Below are positions 19,150 to 29,239 of a DNA stretch of 64,000 nucleotides, piece after piece. The position numbers and the translations under genes were made by a program. The DNA is from Pyropia yezoensis (taxonomy: Eukaryota > Rhodophyta > Bangiophyceae > Bangiales > Bangiaceae), in contig CM020618.1 of the NCBI GenBank assembly GCA_009829735.1, forward strand, positions 35,502,894 through 35,566,893, written 5' to 3'. Under the pieces are notes generated by a model, which did no database searches, was not told the DNA's origin, and worked only from the letters and a program-made list of their open reading frames with translations. Each line of letters opens with the position of its first letter. The first letter of the stretch is position 1.

Positions 19150-20415
19150 ATGTCGGACCCCCAGGTACCCGGGGGCGAGGACGACCTCCTGCTTGAGGAG
19201 GAGGAAGAGGTGATGGTGGACGACGTTCCCGTCTCTGCCACCGCCGCCGAGTGCTCCTTGCAGAGCTCGTCGGAGGACGAAGGCGACCGGGTGACCGTTC
19301 GTGTGGCCCCGGAAGGTGCGCCGGGCGGATTGTCGTCCGTGTGCAGCGGCGAGACGGCTCCGTCGGGTCGCGGGCAACCGCGTGTAGCGGCTGCCTCTAC
19401 CCCTACTCCTCCGGCGGCCCGGATGGCTCCTGTCGCCGGTGCCGGCGCGGCTCTACCTCAGGACGGCGTCGCCGGCGTGTTGGACGGTCGTGGCGGCGCC
19501 CCGGCCGGGACGGCGGGTCAAGACAGCGCGGGTGCCCGCCAGGTTGGTGCGTTCCCGGCGGCGGGTAACGGGTCTACCCCTGCTGCCCCCGTGGTGCCCA
19601 CGTCGGGCCCGGGTGGCGGCGATGCTCTGCCCGCGGTGCCGCGGGCGCTTGATGGTCAAGAAATGTCTACCCCGATGGCAGTGGACTCCGGGAGTTACTC
19701 CGGGCGGGCGCCCGCCCTTCTTCTTCCTCCTCGGCCCCGTGCTCCTCCGGTGCCGGCCGATCTGCCGGTGGGGCTCCCCCCGGCGCCCCCGATTCTTCCT
19801 GGTCCTGACCGGGTTGCCCCGTTGGGTGGCGGCGTCGCCGTGGCGGCAGGTCAACCCGCCATGTCGATGTCCGACTTGGTGGCTCGGGTTCGAGGCATGA
19901 CTGTGCAGGAGTCGATGGACTCCGCTGGGCGGATGCGGGTGGACTTCCACCAGCCGCGTCTCCCTGGAGAGACCTCCCGGCGCGTCAAGGTGGACCCGAG
20001 TTGGGAGCGGGAGTTGGTGCGGCTTGTCAACCAGCCGAACGCGGTCCGGGTGGAACATCATTGGATCCTGAGCCAGCCGGACGACCGGCATGCGCAGCTC
20101 TGGCGCACCCGGATGAGGCGGGGTGAGGTCCACCTCGACTCCGCCTTCGGGATATGCGACTTGATTGCCCCCGCGTTGCCGCGGGAGGTTGACTACCCGG
20201 CTAGTGCTCGGGGGGTTGCGGCGGCGGCGGAGCCGGTGGCGTTTGGGGAGACGGTGGGTGATACCGGCCGGTGTACCGGGTTTGAGTCCTTCCCAGGGGT
20301 ATCCCCGTACCTGACGTTGACGGCTCCGTACCCGCCCATGGCGGGATTGAAGTCGGCGTCGAGTTGGCGACGCAACCATGGCGTCATGGCTGTGGCAGTA
20401 TTGACCCCCAGGTAG
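19150..20415 (+). CDS. Antisense ORF A of element I
   Basis: About 420 residues on the strand opposite to gag-pol, starting MSDPQVPGGEDDLLLEEEEE. It has an acidic N-terminus, a long Pro/Ala/Gly-rich middle and a conserved C-terminal block (MSMSDLVARVRGMTVQESMD, then SWERELVRLVNQPNAVRVEH). The same ORF is present in element II at about 80-90% identity by eye. No known domain recognised. Element III is inserted near its 3' end at 20,391. Antisense ORFs downstream of pol are known in some plant Ty3/gypsy lineages such as Retand, with unclear function. Confidence 0.65.
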   Translation: MSDPQVPGGEDDLLLEEEEEVMVDDVPVSATAAECSLQSSSEDEGDRVTVRVAPEGAPGGLSSVCSGETAPSGRGQPRVAAASTPTPPAARMAPVAGAGAALPQDGVAGVLDGRGGAPAGTAGQDSAGARQVGAFPAAGNGSTPAAPVVPTSGPGGGDALPAVPRALDGQEMSTPMAVDSGSYSGRAPALLLPPRPRAPPVPADLPVGLPPAPPILPGPDRVAPLGGGVAVAAGQPAMSMSDLVARVRGMTVQESMDSAGRMRVDFHQPRLPGETSRRVKVDPSWERELVRLVNQPNAVRVEHHWILSQPDDRHAQLWRTRMRRGEVHLDSAFGICDLIAPALPREVDYPASARGVAAAAEPVAFGETVGDTGRCTGFESFPGVSPYLTLTAPYPPMAGLKSASSWRRNHGVMAVAVLTPR

Positions 20416-20860
20416 GGGGGCAACACGTGCCATGCAAGGGGCGGCAGGCCACTAGCCTGATCCGTTCCTCCCCCTGCATTTGGGTCCATATTCCCCAAGT
20501 TTGGGATAGTTAGCTTAGTAGTAAATCCAACTTGGATTTGAGGGTTTTCTGCATTTTATCGTCTTGAATTTTCGTGTGGCCCGGTGGGCAGGTGCTGGGG
20601 TGGGAGATTCTGAGTGGTGAGATTCTGAGGGGACCCTGGGGGGATAAGGGGAGGGACAGCGGGGCTTGGCCCTGCGTCCCCGTCCCGACGAAGAAACTGT
20701 TGGCCCACACACCATCTTCTTGTTTGTCAGTGGGGGGATTGCCCCACAACAGGGATAGAGTGTGTGCGACTTGCACTTCTTCCGGTTCCTCCGACACGGG
20801 AGGCAGCCCTTGTACACCGCCCCTACTTGGGTGCCGCGTGTGCGAGTGGTTTTTGCCACA
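20391..20860 (+). repeat. 5' LTR of element III
   Basis: Begins TGTGGCAGTATTGACC and ends TTTTTGCCACA; the termini are inverted TGTGGCA/TGCCACA. Confidence 0.95.
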
Positions 20861-20862
20861 TT

Positions 20863-20880
20863 TGGTGGAGCAGCAGGGGA
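20863..20880 (+). other. Primer-binding site of element III
   Basis: TGGTGGAGCAGCAGGGGA, two bases after the LTR. It is complementary to a tRNA 3' end reading TCCCCTGCTGCTCCACCA, including the CCA tail. The same 18 bases occur in elements I, II and the TRIM. Confidence 0.9.
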
Positions 20881-20979
20881 CAGAGGTAAACTTTACCTCC
20901 GGGTGCACCCGGGTGTAGGGGGCCCTCTGTCTCAGAGGAACGGTGGACTTGGACCGTGTCTTACGGATCGTTAGCCAAC

Positions 20980-22927
20980 ATGGCTAGCTCGGACCCCCCG
21001 TCGTCCGGGGAGTACACGGGTGACGCACGTACTTCAGTGCCTTTGAATACTGGTGAGACACAGGTGGGTTTACCTGGGGTCGCAGAGGGACTAGAGGTCC
21101 CTCAAGCCAGCAGGACTGGAAGTGCGGGCGGGCAACAGGCCACCCCGACTCAGTCAGGAGTTCACTCGGGTGACACTTCTGATGTGGGTGGGCCGAAGTC
21201 TGGCCACCGTGTGGCAAACTCAACGGGAACGTCCCAAGGGGTGAGGACTCTCCCCGCGGGTTCCACTCGGGTTGGAGCCAACTTTGGCGTGGAGTTGTCG
21301 CCAACCAGGCTTTCGGAGGACGGCGGACCTCCGTTGGTCGGCGATGGGCTCGCGCCCATGCCCCCGGTCGAGACCCCTGAGGACTGTGGTTACCCCTCAG
21401 GTGGACTTCCGGAGGCGGACCGAGACTCAACTGGAGTCGACAATCCACTCCTTGCGGAAACTGTCCGTCGGGAGGTGACCAACGTGTTGCGGCAGACTTT
21501 GCCGGACCTGGTGGTCACGATGACGAATACTATTCTGAATCAGATTGTGGCGAGTTTGCCAGATGGTCTTAATGTCCAGACCGGATTGGGGCTTTCGAGC
21601 CCGCAGGCGCAGGGGGAATCCCTCCTGACGCCTATTCCGGGTCGCCCCGAACAGGGGGGCGACCCCTGTGTCTCCCAACGTGGGAGCCACACCATTCTCG
21701 GTGGGGCGTACACCCTTCACGGGGGAGTTCCCCTCGGAAACGCCGGCGGCTACACCGAGCTCGCCGCACCAGACTACAGGCACTGAGGGTCAACTTACCC
21801 CAGTGCCACAGCGGCTGTTCCCTCAACGTGAGGTGCCGCCCAAGATCCAGGTAGCCAACCCGGTCTACCAGAGTATCTTTGACTGTGAGACCTACGCCCT
21901 CCACAACAAGTCGGTGGTGTATGGTCCAGTCCAGGCCCGAGCTATGGGTCGTGCCAAGAAGAATGCACTTCACTCTTTTGGGCACAAAGCGGAGTGGGAT
22001 GGAACTCCCCCCCTCCGTGTCTTTGAGTTTCTACGTCGTTTCAAAGAAGCCTGTGACGACAATGCCATAAGTGAAGGCATGGCTTTCTATATGCTACAGG
22101 AGTTTACGAAGGGCGACCTGCGGACAGAACTCATGTCCGTCATGCCCAGCTCCTCAAGTGGAGGCGCCGGTGAGGTGACGTCCTATTTGGAGCTCGTCAA
22201 CTGGTTGTTGAGAGCCATGGTTGATGAAGCAGCGTTGGCTTCTCAAGTCGAGGAGTTTACGCAAGCCCATCAGGAAGAGGCCGAGGACGAGTTGTCCTTT
22301 GCGGAGCGAGTCCGTAAGCTCAACAATCTTTGAGGGTTTCTTCATCCACAAGCTGTGGTGAAGAGTCGGTTTGTGGAGGGACTCCATTGGTCAGTCCGCA
22401 TGGAGACCCGGGAGCATAACACTGCCCGGGCGACCCTGGCCGAGTTGGCTAGGTTCGCCTACCGCAGAGGTGAGGCCTACCGCAAGTTGCGGGAGGAACA
22501 ACGCCAGGAGCGTCAGGCCGAGTTGACCAAGGAACGCGAGGAGGCGCGCCGGACCAGAGAGTTGAGAGAGGCGCGCCGGATCCGCAAGGAGAGGGTGGTA
22601 GCTGCCGTGGGAACTTCCCAGGGTACCTCGTCGTCTTCCCCAGTCGGGAAGACCCCTCCGGGCACTGACAATCGGTGTTGGAACTGCAACTCCGATGGAC
22701 ACTGGGCATATGATTGCCCGAAGTTGAGTCAACGCATCCAACAACCTGTTAGGAATGCGAGTAAGAAGTCGGCTAGGAACGAGGTGCGTTCACGCCGCGA
22801 GGGTGGGCCTCGACCGGTAGTGGCGGCCGCCACACCCTTGGCGGAGGGGGCGGACACGTCGTCCTCAGACTCGTCGTCTTCCTCCCCGCCCTCAGATTCG
22901 GACGCCAAGTCGGCGGGAAACGAATGA
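20980..22927 (+). CDS. Element III gag region
   Basis: Starts MASSDPPSSGEYTG. The capsid-like part is near 21,940-22,330 (FEFLRRFKEACDDNAISEG, as in the gag of element IV), then a charged Arg/Glu helix and a CCHC zinc knuckle (CWNCNSDGHWAYDC, about 22,678-22,720). Gag packages RNA in the virus-like particle. The reading frame is interrupted about once or twice. Confidence 0.8.
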
Positions 22928-25900
22928 CCGTTGGGGCTGGCCGTCCGAAGCTCACAACGGCAGCCTCGGCCAAGTGGGCCAAGAGGACGAACCAACCGTG
23001 CCGGATACTGCGGCGACCTAAGGGAGTCCGCCCACCTCGGGTAGGACTCCCCAAGAACGTAAACCCACGTCGGGTCCTCGCGGTGCTGACGGGTGAGAAC
23101 TTCCAGGTGGCTGGACGGGTGCAACTTGCACCCGGCAGTGCCTGCTGTGCCCGTATCGTACTAGATACCGGGTCAGGAGCCTCCTTGATACGCAAGTCGC
23201 TATTACCAAAGGAGATGAAGATCCAACGCTGGAAGTCTAAAGCTGACCATCTGATCGATATCATTGGTGGGGTACTTCCCATCGTTGGTGCCGTGACCCT
23301 ACCGACTAGGTTGGGAACCCATGAGGTCGACGAGACCTATGGAGTAGTCGAGAATATATCGGTACCCCTGCTTCTGGGTACCCCTTATGTTGTAACTCAA
23401 GTGCCTTTGATATGTGGCCCTGAGTATTGGGTCAAGTTGATGAATGGGGAGACTATTCCCATCCTTGGTAAGGGAAAGTCTGTGGCTCCTGTGACAGTCT
23501 CACAGTCGAAGCCTGATTGCTCGGTGAGAGAAGGGTTTACTGCTACCCTGCGTCTAGCTCGTAAAGTCACGTTGCCCCCCAACTCGGTGGCGCACGTTGA
23601 CGTTGTAACTGATTATATGGGGAACGGGTTGGTGCACCCGTACCCCCGTCTTGCTCGCCGACACCAAGTGCATGTTGCCCTTGGCACGATGGACTCCAAA
23701 GCCGGAGTCCCGTGGAGGATTCAGGTGATGAACCTGAGCTCGTCGCCCCAGTACTTCAAGTCGGGAGCCAAGTTCGGCTATATCGACCAATATGAGGGAC
23801 CGGTCGTAGCGGTCACCCTCAATGCGGGCGCGAGTAGCGACCCGAAGTCCGGGAAGGAGAAGCATCAAGCCAAGTCGGCCGCCTCTCCTCGGCTCCATGT
23901 GAACATGGAGGGTGTCCCACCCAGGTTGAGGGTTCAAGTTGAACGCCTCTTGGACCAATATCACAAGTTGTGGGATGGTCAATTGGGACTCATGAGAGCC
24001 ACCCAACACCGGATCGAGTTGAAGCCCGGTGCACCCCCTATACGCCAGCAACTGTATAGGGCAGGACCATGTTCAAGGGCCCTCGTTAAGGAGCAAGTCG
24101 CTCGCATGGAGGCCCTCGATGTGATCGAGGCCAGTAACGCCGAGTGGGCGAGTCCGGTGGTTATTGTCCCCAAAGTTGATGGGACTCCCCGGTTCTGTAT
24201 CGACTACCGTAAGCTCAACGAGAGCACGGTGAAGGACAGTTATCCCCTACCTAGGATGGACGACTGTCTGGACTCTTTGGGGGAGGCAAACGTGTTCTCT
24301 ACCCTGGACTGTAACGCGGGGTATTGGCAAATTCCCATTGCCCCGGAAGACAGGCATAAAACTACCTTTACCTGTCACTGTGATACCTACCAGTGCAAGC
24401 GCCTACCGTTTGGACTGTGCAACGCGCCGGCAACTTTCCCGCGCGCTATGGACATGATTCTGGCCGGAGTACGGTGGCAGATCTGTCTCGTGTACCTAGA
24501 CGATATCATTGTGTTCTCCCGAAGTCCGGAGGAACACATTGGCCATCTTGGCCAGGTGTTCGAGCTACTTGCTGACGCCGGTGTGTCACTGAAGGCGAAC
24601 AAGTGCCACCTCTTCACTCAAGAGGTGGAATACTTGGGACATGTTGTCCGTCCGGGGCGCCTCAGTGTCAACGAGAAGAACTTGAGGGCCATCCGTAAGG
24701 CTCAGTACCCCCGGACCCAGACCCAGATGAGGAGCTTCCTCGGGATGTGTAACGTGTACCGACGTTTCACCAAGGGCTTCGCCAAGGTGGCGAAGCCGTT
24801 GAATGAGCTAGTTAGCTCAACGCTACCGAAGAACCTGCCTCCCCCAAGTCGGGTGGAGCAGGAATCCTTTGAGACCCTTCGGGACCTTTTGCTGAAGCCC
24901 CCTATCTTGGCTATTCCCAGGTTAGGAGGCCACTACATCTTGGATGTGGACGCTAGCTACGACCAACTTGGTTGTGTGTTGCTTCAGCAACAGCCGGACA
25001 AGGAGTACTTGCCGGTGGGATACTTCAGCAAAGGGCTGAACTCGGCCGAGAAGAACTACGGAGTCACCGAGTTGGAAGGACTCGCAGTGGTGTGGGCGGT
25101 GACGTCACTTCGTCACTACCTGGAGGGTGAGAAGTCCTTCATCCGCTGTGACCACCGCGCGTTGCAGTTCATCTTCAAGACGGATTGTACGAGCACTCGT
25201 CTCAACCGGTGGAGGGTGCGACTGGCACCCTTCAACTTTGATATTGAGTACCGACCTGGCAGGCAACATGCCCTTGCCGACGGCCTCTCTCGGGTACCTA
25301 CCGAGGGGCTGGACACCAACCCAGTCGATGAGGACATCCCCATCGTGGGGGTAGTCACGCGCTCGGGTCAGGCGTTGAACCCCGAGACGCCAGCGAACAA
25401 GAAGTACTTGCCCCTGTCCCTGGACGAGGTGGTGACGGCCCAGGCCGAGGATCCCTTCTGCAAGTCGCAGAGGGATACACTGGATACAGTGTCGGAGACG
25501 CGGTTCTTTATCGGGGACGATGGCCTCCTCATGAGGAGGGGGGTATTCCAGGGGACCGAACAGCTTGTCGTCCCCGCATCCCTCAAGGACAGTATTCTTG
25601 AGAGGGAGCATAACGCTCCCACAGGTGGACACCTAGGGTCTAGTAAACTGTACCAGACCCTGAGGACCAGGTACTACTGGCCGTCCATGGTGGTAGACAT
25701 CTATAGTTGGGTGGCTGCCTGCACAAGTTGTGCGCAGAACCGTCTGATGGAACGACGGCCTACTACGGCTATGCTACTGTTCCCGGCCAAGGAGCCCTTT
25801 GCCGCGTTGGCGATGGACATCCTTGGGCCACTGCCAGTGACTGAGGAGGGCAACCACTACCTTCTGGCCATCTGTGACCGCTTCACGAAACTTACGCGAG

Positions 25901-26757
25901 CGATCCCACTGGCAGAGATCACGGCCATGTCGGTCGTGTCAGCCTCCCTAGATCACTGGGTTGCCGCGTATGGCATTCCGGATAGTACACTATCGGACAA
26001 TGGACCGCAATTTGCGTCTGTACTGTTTCAGGGAGTGCTGGATATGTTGGGGGTGCAGGCAAACTATGCCACCCCCTACCACCCACAAACTAATGGGCAG
26101 GTGGAGCCCTTCAACAAAACTATTGTTCATCAGCTGCGCCACTATGTGAGTGAGCATGTGAAAACGTGGGACCAATACATTTCTATTCTTACTACTGCCT
26201 ACAATTCGCAGGTTCACTCATCTACCGGGGAAGTACCCCTCGCTTTTGTGACCCCCCGTCGCGTGCGGTCTATTGCCGTGCTGCGGCCGCTCCCAACTAG
26301 GGAGGATGGTGGCAGTACGCCTACTCCTACTGAGAGTAGGGCGGAGTTCGCTGCTAGGCTTGAGAAGCTCATCCCTAAAGTCAGGGCTGAGATGGACAAA
26401 GCACAAAAGCGCTACAAGCGTACCTTTGACAAAAAGGTGTGCAATGCTAAGCATGTCCCCGAGCAGGGTGACTGGGTATTGGTACACTCACACACCCCAA
26501 CTGGGGGTAAGTTGGTATTCCAGACGAAGGGGCCGTACCAGGTCCTTCGTACTGATGGGCGGCGCTTCACCATTGAAAGTGACGATGGGGTCCGCACAGT
26601 AAACGGACAGGACGTGGTCAAAGTTGCACCACCGCCAGCAGGCGACCCAGTTTGGGTGCCGCGTGTGCGAGAGGTTTTTGCCACATTTGGTGGAGCAGCA
26701 GGGGAAGATGCCAGAGCATCCCCCGCCGCTGGACACAGAACACCCAGGTCGACATGA
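22924..26757 (+). CDS. Element III pol polyprotein (PR-RT-RH-IN)
   Basis: 1,277 residues in one open frame. Protease is at about residues 75-90 (VLDTGSGASLI), reverse transcriptase at about 400-580 (FCIDYRKLNES, TLDCNAGYWQIP, VYLDDIIVFSR) and RNase H from about 670 (LDVDASYDQLG). Integrase has an HHCC zinc finger (HNAPTGGHLG ... CTSCAQNR, about 895-945) and DDE core (AMDILGPLP, DNGPQFAS, NGQVEPFNKT). The pol order RT-RH-IN marks Ty3/gypsy. The last about 35 codons are not a chromodomain as in elements I, II and IV: they run through a 54-bp copy of the element's own LTR end and primer-binding site. Confidence 0.92.
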   Translation: MTVGAGRPKLTTAASAKWAKRTNQPCRILRRPKGVRPPRVGLPKNVNPRRVLAVLTGENFQVAGRVQLAPGSACCARIVLDTGSGASLIRKSLLPKEMKIQRWKSKADHLIDIIGGVLPIVGAVTLPTRLGTHEVDETYGVVENISVPLLLGTPYVVTQVPLICGPEYWVKLMNGETIPILGKGKSVAPVTVSQSKPDCSVREGFTATLRLARKVTLPPNSVAHVDVVTDYMGNGLVHPYPRLARRHQVHVALGTMDSKAGVPWRIQVMNLSSSPQYFKSGAKFGYIDQYEGPVVAVTLNAGASSDPKSGKEKHQAKSAASPRLHVNMEGVPPRLRVQVERLLDQYHKLWDGQLGLMRATQHRIELKPGAPPIRQQLYRAGPCSRALVKEQVARMEALDVIEASNAEWASPVVIVPKVDGTPRFCIDYRKLNESTVKDSYPLPRMDDCLDSLGEANVFSTLDCNAGYWQIPIAPEDRHKTTFTCHCDTYQCKRLPFGLCNAPATFPRAMDMILAGVRWQICLVYLDDIIVFSRSPEEHIGHLGQVFELLADAGVSLKANKCHLFTQEVEYLGHVVRPGRLSVNEKNLRAIRKAQYPRTQTQMRSFLGMCNVYRRFTKGFAKVAKPLNELVSSTLPKNLPPPSRVEQESFETLRDLLLKPPILAIPRLGGHYILDVDASYDQLGCVLLQQQPDKEYLPVGYFSKGLNSAEKNYGVTELEGLAVVWAVTSLRHYLEGEKSFIRCDHRALQFIFKTDCTSTRLNRWRVRLAPFNFDIEYRPGRQHALADGLSRVPTEGLDTNPVDEDIPIVGVVTRSGQALNPETPANKKYLPLSLDEVVTAQAEDPFCKSQRDTLDTVSETRFFIGDDGLLMRRGVFQGTEQLVVPASLKDSILEREHNAPTGGHLGSSKLYQTLRTRYYWPSMVVDIYSWVAACTSCAQNRLMERRPTTAMLLFPAKEPFAALAMDILGPLPVTEEGNHYLLAICDRFTKLTRAIPLAEITAMSVVSASLDHWVAAYGIPDSTLSDNGPQFASVLFQGVLDMLGVQANYATPYHPQTNGQVEPFNKTIVHQLRHYVSEHVKTWDQYISILTTAYNSQVHSSTGEVPLAFVTPRRVRSIAVLRPLPTREDGGSTPTPTESRAEFAARLEKLIPKVRAEMDKAQKRYKRTFDKKVCNAKHVPEQGDWVLVHSHTPTGGKLVFQTKGPYQVLRTDGRRFTIESDDGVRTVNGQDVVKVAPPPAGDPVWVPRVREVFATFGGAAGEDARASPAAGHRTPRST

Positions 26758-27532
26758 CCTCGAGGAGCCACTGGGTGGCCAACATGGCCCACACCAGATG
26801 ATCCGGGCTAGCCGTCAACATGACGGAGCCGAAGTGGTCGAGTAACCGTGGCAGCAACGCCGGGAACCCGTAGGGGACCACAACTTGAGGCCACCACTCG
26901 GGCTTCTTCGGGTAGTACTGCTCCTTACTGGCAGCAGACTGCTGAGGAAGCTCAAGTTGAGCCGAGGTCACCAAGTAGGGACCTCGACGGAAGTCCTTCT
27001 CCATCCGCACATCAAAGTGATGAGTGTGCGGATCGGCCTCGTGAAGGTACGGGGGGCGAGTTGCCACCGCGTCCCAAGTGAAGGTCGGCAAGTCGCCGGG
27101 ACCCGGGATAGTTCCCCCGCGGTCCACCATGGCCTTGGCCCGCTGTACGTCTTCGACCTCCTCATCGTCCAGGAAGGCAAACGTGTCCGTCCTGAAGCCG
27201 GCCGGGAACCCGACCCTACGGGGAAACTTCTCCCGTAGGCGGTCCCATACCCGACCCATCGCTGCGCCAAGTCGGCCACAGCGAAGAACAGTCAATCCCT
27301 CCTCATAGAGAGGCCAAGCGGGGTAAAACCACCGCCACAAGGCCTCACGCGGGACAACGTGTCCCGCCTCCGGGGGAGATCCCGCCGTCAACCCAAGGCC
27401 GGGTGACGCGGGAGTCCCATCCCCCGGAGCGATCACAGAGCCCCCACCGGAAGTCCCGGCGGGCGCTGCACCGTAGGAGGTGTCCTCCATACGTTCATCG
27501 AGGGAGTCCGTCTCCACCCCCGGAGTCGCCAT
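26618..27532 (-). CDS. Antisense ORF of element III
   Basis: 304 residues on the strand opposite to gag-pol, starting MATPGVETDSLDERMED. Conserved features shared with the first antisense ORF of element IV are RAKAMVD, RPPYL, YYPK-x(8)-VVVPYGF and LATQWLLEVM (IV: RALKVWD, EPPFL, YYPK...IPVGF, LAANHWLHEV). No database family is recognised. Its 3' end overlaps the last codons of pol and the LTR/primer-site relic. An expressed protein would need a promoter firing from the 3' LTR towards pol. Confidence 0.65.
   Translation of the reverse strand: MATPGVETDSLDERMEDTSYGAAPAGTSGGGSVIAPGDGTPASPGLGLTAGSPPEAGHVVPREALWRWFYPAWPLYEEGLTVLRCGRLGAAMGRVWDRLREKFPRRVGFPAGFRTDTFAFLDDEEVEDVQRAKAMVDRGGTIPGPGDLPTFTWDAVATRPPYLHEADPHTHHFDVRMEKDFRRGPYLVTSAQLELPQQSAASKEQYYPKKPEWWPQVVVPYGFPALLPRLLDHFGSVMLTASPDHLVWAMLATQWLLEVMSTWVFCVQRRGMLWHLPLLLHQMWQKPLAHAAPKLGRLLAVVQL
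26652..26705 (+). repeat. Internal copy of LTR end plus primer-binding site
   Basis: 54 bp matching the junction of the 5' LTR and primer-binding site (from 20,825 to 20,880) with about one mismatch, located at the pol/antisense-ORF boundary. It marks an old recombination or template-switch joint. Confidence 0.9.
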
Positions 27533-27871
27533 GACTCTCCCCAAGTTGGGGAGAAGCGCCCTGGCTACAGCGGCACGAGACCCGCCTCGAGTTGAGGGGG
27601 GCTCGGATCGTGGGTAGATGGGTGGCCTCCCCAGCGTGGGGCGGCCAAGGGGAAGATGACGGGGATGTGTTGGTGATGGTGAAGTGGGAACCGGGGAGAG
27701 CAAGCTGCCGAGTGGGCAAGCTTGAGGAGAGGGGCGGTCAACGTGTCCGCCTCCACATCTGCGTTACGTACTCGAGGGGGGACAGCAAGTCGCGCCCCCC
27801 AACGCCGAGACGTGCGTTTACGCACCCCCTCACAGGGCCGACCGGGTCGGTCGGAGCTGAGGAGAGGGGAG

Positions 27872-28341
27872 TGTGGCATTATTGACCCCCAGGTAGGGGG
27901 GCAACACGTGCCATGCAAGGGGCGGCAGGCCACTAGCCTGATCCGTTCCTCCCCCTGCATTTGGGTCCATATTCCCTAAGTTTGGGATAGTTAGCTTAGT
28001 AGTAAATCCAACTTGGATTTGAGGGTTTTCTGCATTTTATCGTCTTGAATTTTCGTGTGGCCCGGTGGGCAGGTGCTGGGGTGGGAGATTCTGAGTGGCG
28101 AGATTCTGAGGGGACCCTGGGGGGATAAGGGGAGGGACAGCGGGGCTTGGCCCTGCGTCCCCGTCCCGACGAAGAAACTGTTGGCCCACACACCATCTTC
28201 TTGTTTGTCAGTGGGGGGATTGCCCCACAACAGGGATAGAGTGTGTGCGACTTGCACTTCTTCCGGTTCCTCCGACACGGGAGGCAGCCCTTGTACACCG
28301 CCCCAACTTGGGTGCCGCGTGTGCGAGTGGTTTTTGCCACA
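27872..28341 (+). repeat. 3' LTR of element III
   Basis: 470 bp, preceded by a purine tract (GAGGAGAGGGGA, 27,859-27,870) that fits the polypurine tract of a plus-strand element. Confidence 0.95.
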
Positions 28342-28346
28342 ATGGC

Positions 28347-29239
28347 GGATGCGTTCCGCGCCGATACAACGTGTGCGTTGCAGATTGGTAACGGTCGTGC
28401 GCCGGTACACTGCTGTGCGCCCGTTTCTGTGGCAGGAGGGGTGGGAAACCGCCCCTGCTTTCCTGTTTGACACCGGCTCCCATCTCCGATACTTCGGGAG
28501 TGTGTTGGCATCTCGGCCGGTCCACCTGTTGCAGGGGACCTTCACCCTTGCGGTTACCCTCGGGCAGGCTTCCTCCTTCTTGCTGTCCGTCCGCCGGCAG
28601 GGGCGCCTGCTTCATCTTACGACGGGTGTCCGTCGGCATATCGGGCAGCTGGGCGTAGACATGATAGCTGCCAAGACCGGGTTGGCCCGGGAGTTCGAGG
28701 CCCTGCTGGCCGTTCACGATGCCGTGAACTGGGCTGGGGTGTTGGCCCTTCCCCCGTACCGGGACCCGCAGGCTGGGGCTGCCCCCTTGCCTCGTCACTC
28801 GTTGCGTATCTGGCGTACTCAGCCGGGTGAGCCCAATTTCCGGGGGTGGGCGTCCACCGAGGCTGTTGCTGACCTGGGTATTCTCATAGTTATCCATGAC
28901 CCTCTTCAGATCCTCGCCCCGTGGTTCGGTAACCCGATACCGGTGGCGGTTGGCCGTCGTCCCCGAGAGTGGGGCTCTGCGGGTGGGGAGCGTGAGGTGT
29001 CCCGTCGTCGGGCGGAGCCCCGCCGGGGTTACGGTGGAGCCCCTTCAGTGGGGTCCTACCGGGCCTCGAATCAGGCGCCACCGGCTCCGGTGGTAGCCGT
29101 GTCGGCTCCTGTGGCTCCTCTGGCTGCGCCAGTGTCACCTCCCGCCCCTTTCATGCGTGACGGGGGTCCCCGTCTATGGTATGAGGGCGTTGACGCCCTT
29201 GTTGCCCGCGAGATGCGGGAGGGTCTCTCTGTTAGCTAG
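28347..29239 (+). CDS. Antisense ORF B of element I
   Basis: Plus-strand frame opposite to gag-pol, with blocks TFTLAVTLGQASSFLLSVRR, LAVHDAVNWAGVLALPPYRD and a Pro/Ala-rich linker before WYEGVDALVAREMREGL. A longer homologous ORF lies at 42,115-43,086 in element II. No known domain. The open frame extends left into the LTR of element III only by chance. Confidence 0.6.

Larger units (their letters stand above)
20391..28341 (+). mobile_element. Ty3/gypsy element III, nested in element I
   Basis: 7,951 bp with 470-bp LTRs (20,391-20,860 and 27,872-28,341) that differ at about four positions (under 1%), and an exact 5-bp target duplication ATGGC (20,386-20,390 and 28,342-28,346). Plus-strand gag and a long pol are followed by an antisense ORF. 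It is the youngest of the Ty3/gypsy copies here: pol looks whole, gag has about one or two breaks. It sits in antisense ORF A of element I. Confidence 0.95.

Noticed and set aside
28055-28346. Open frame entering antisense ORF B of element I from the left
   Set aside because: It runs through the 3' LTR of element III and exists only because of that insertion.
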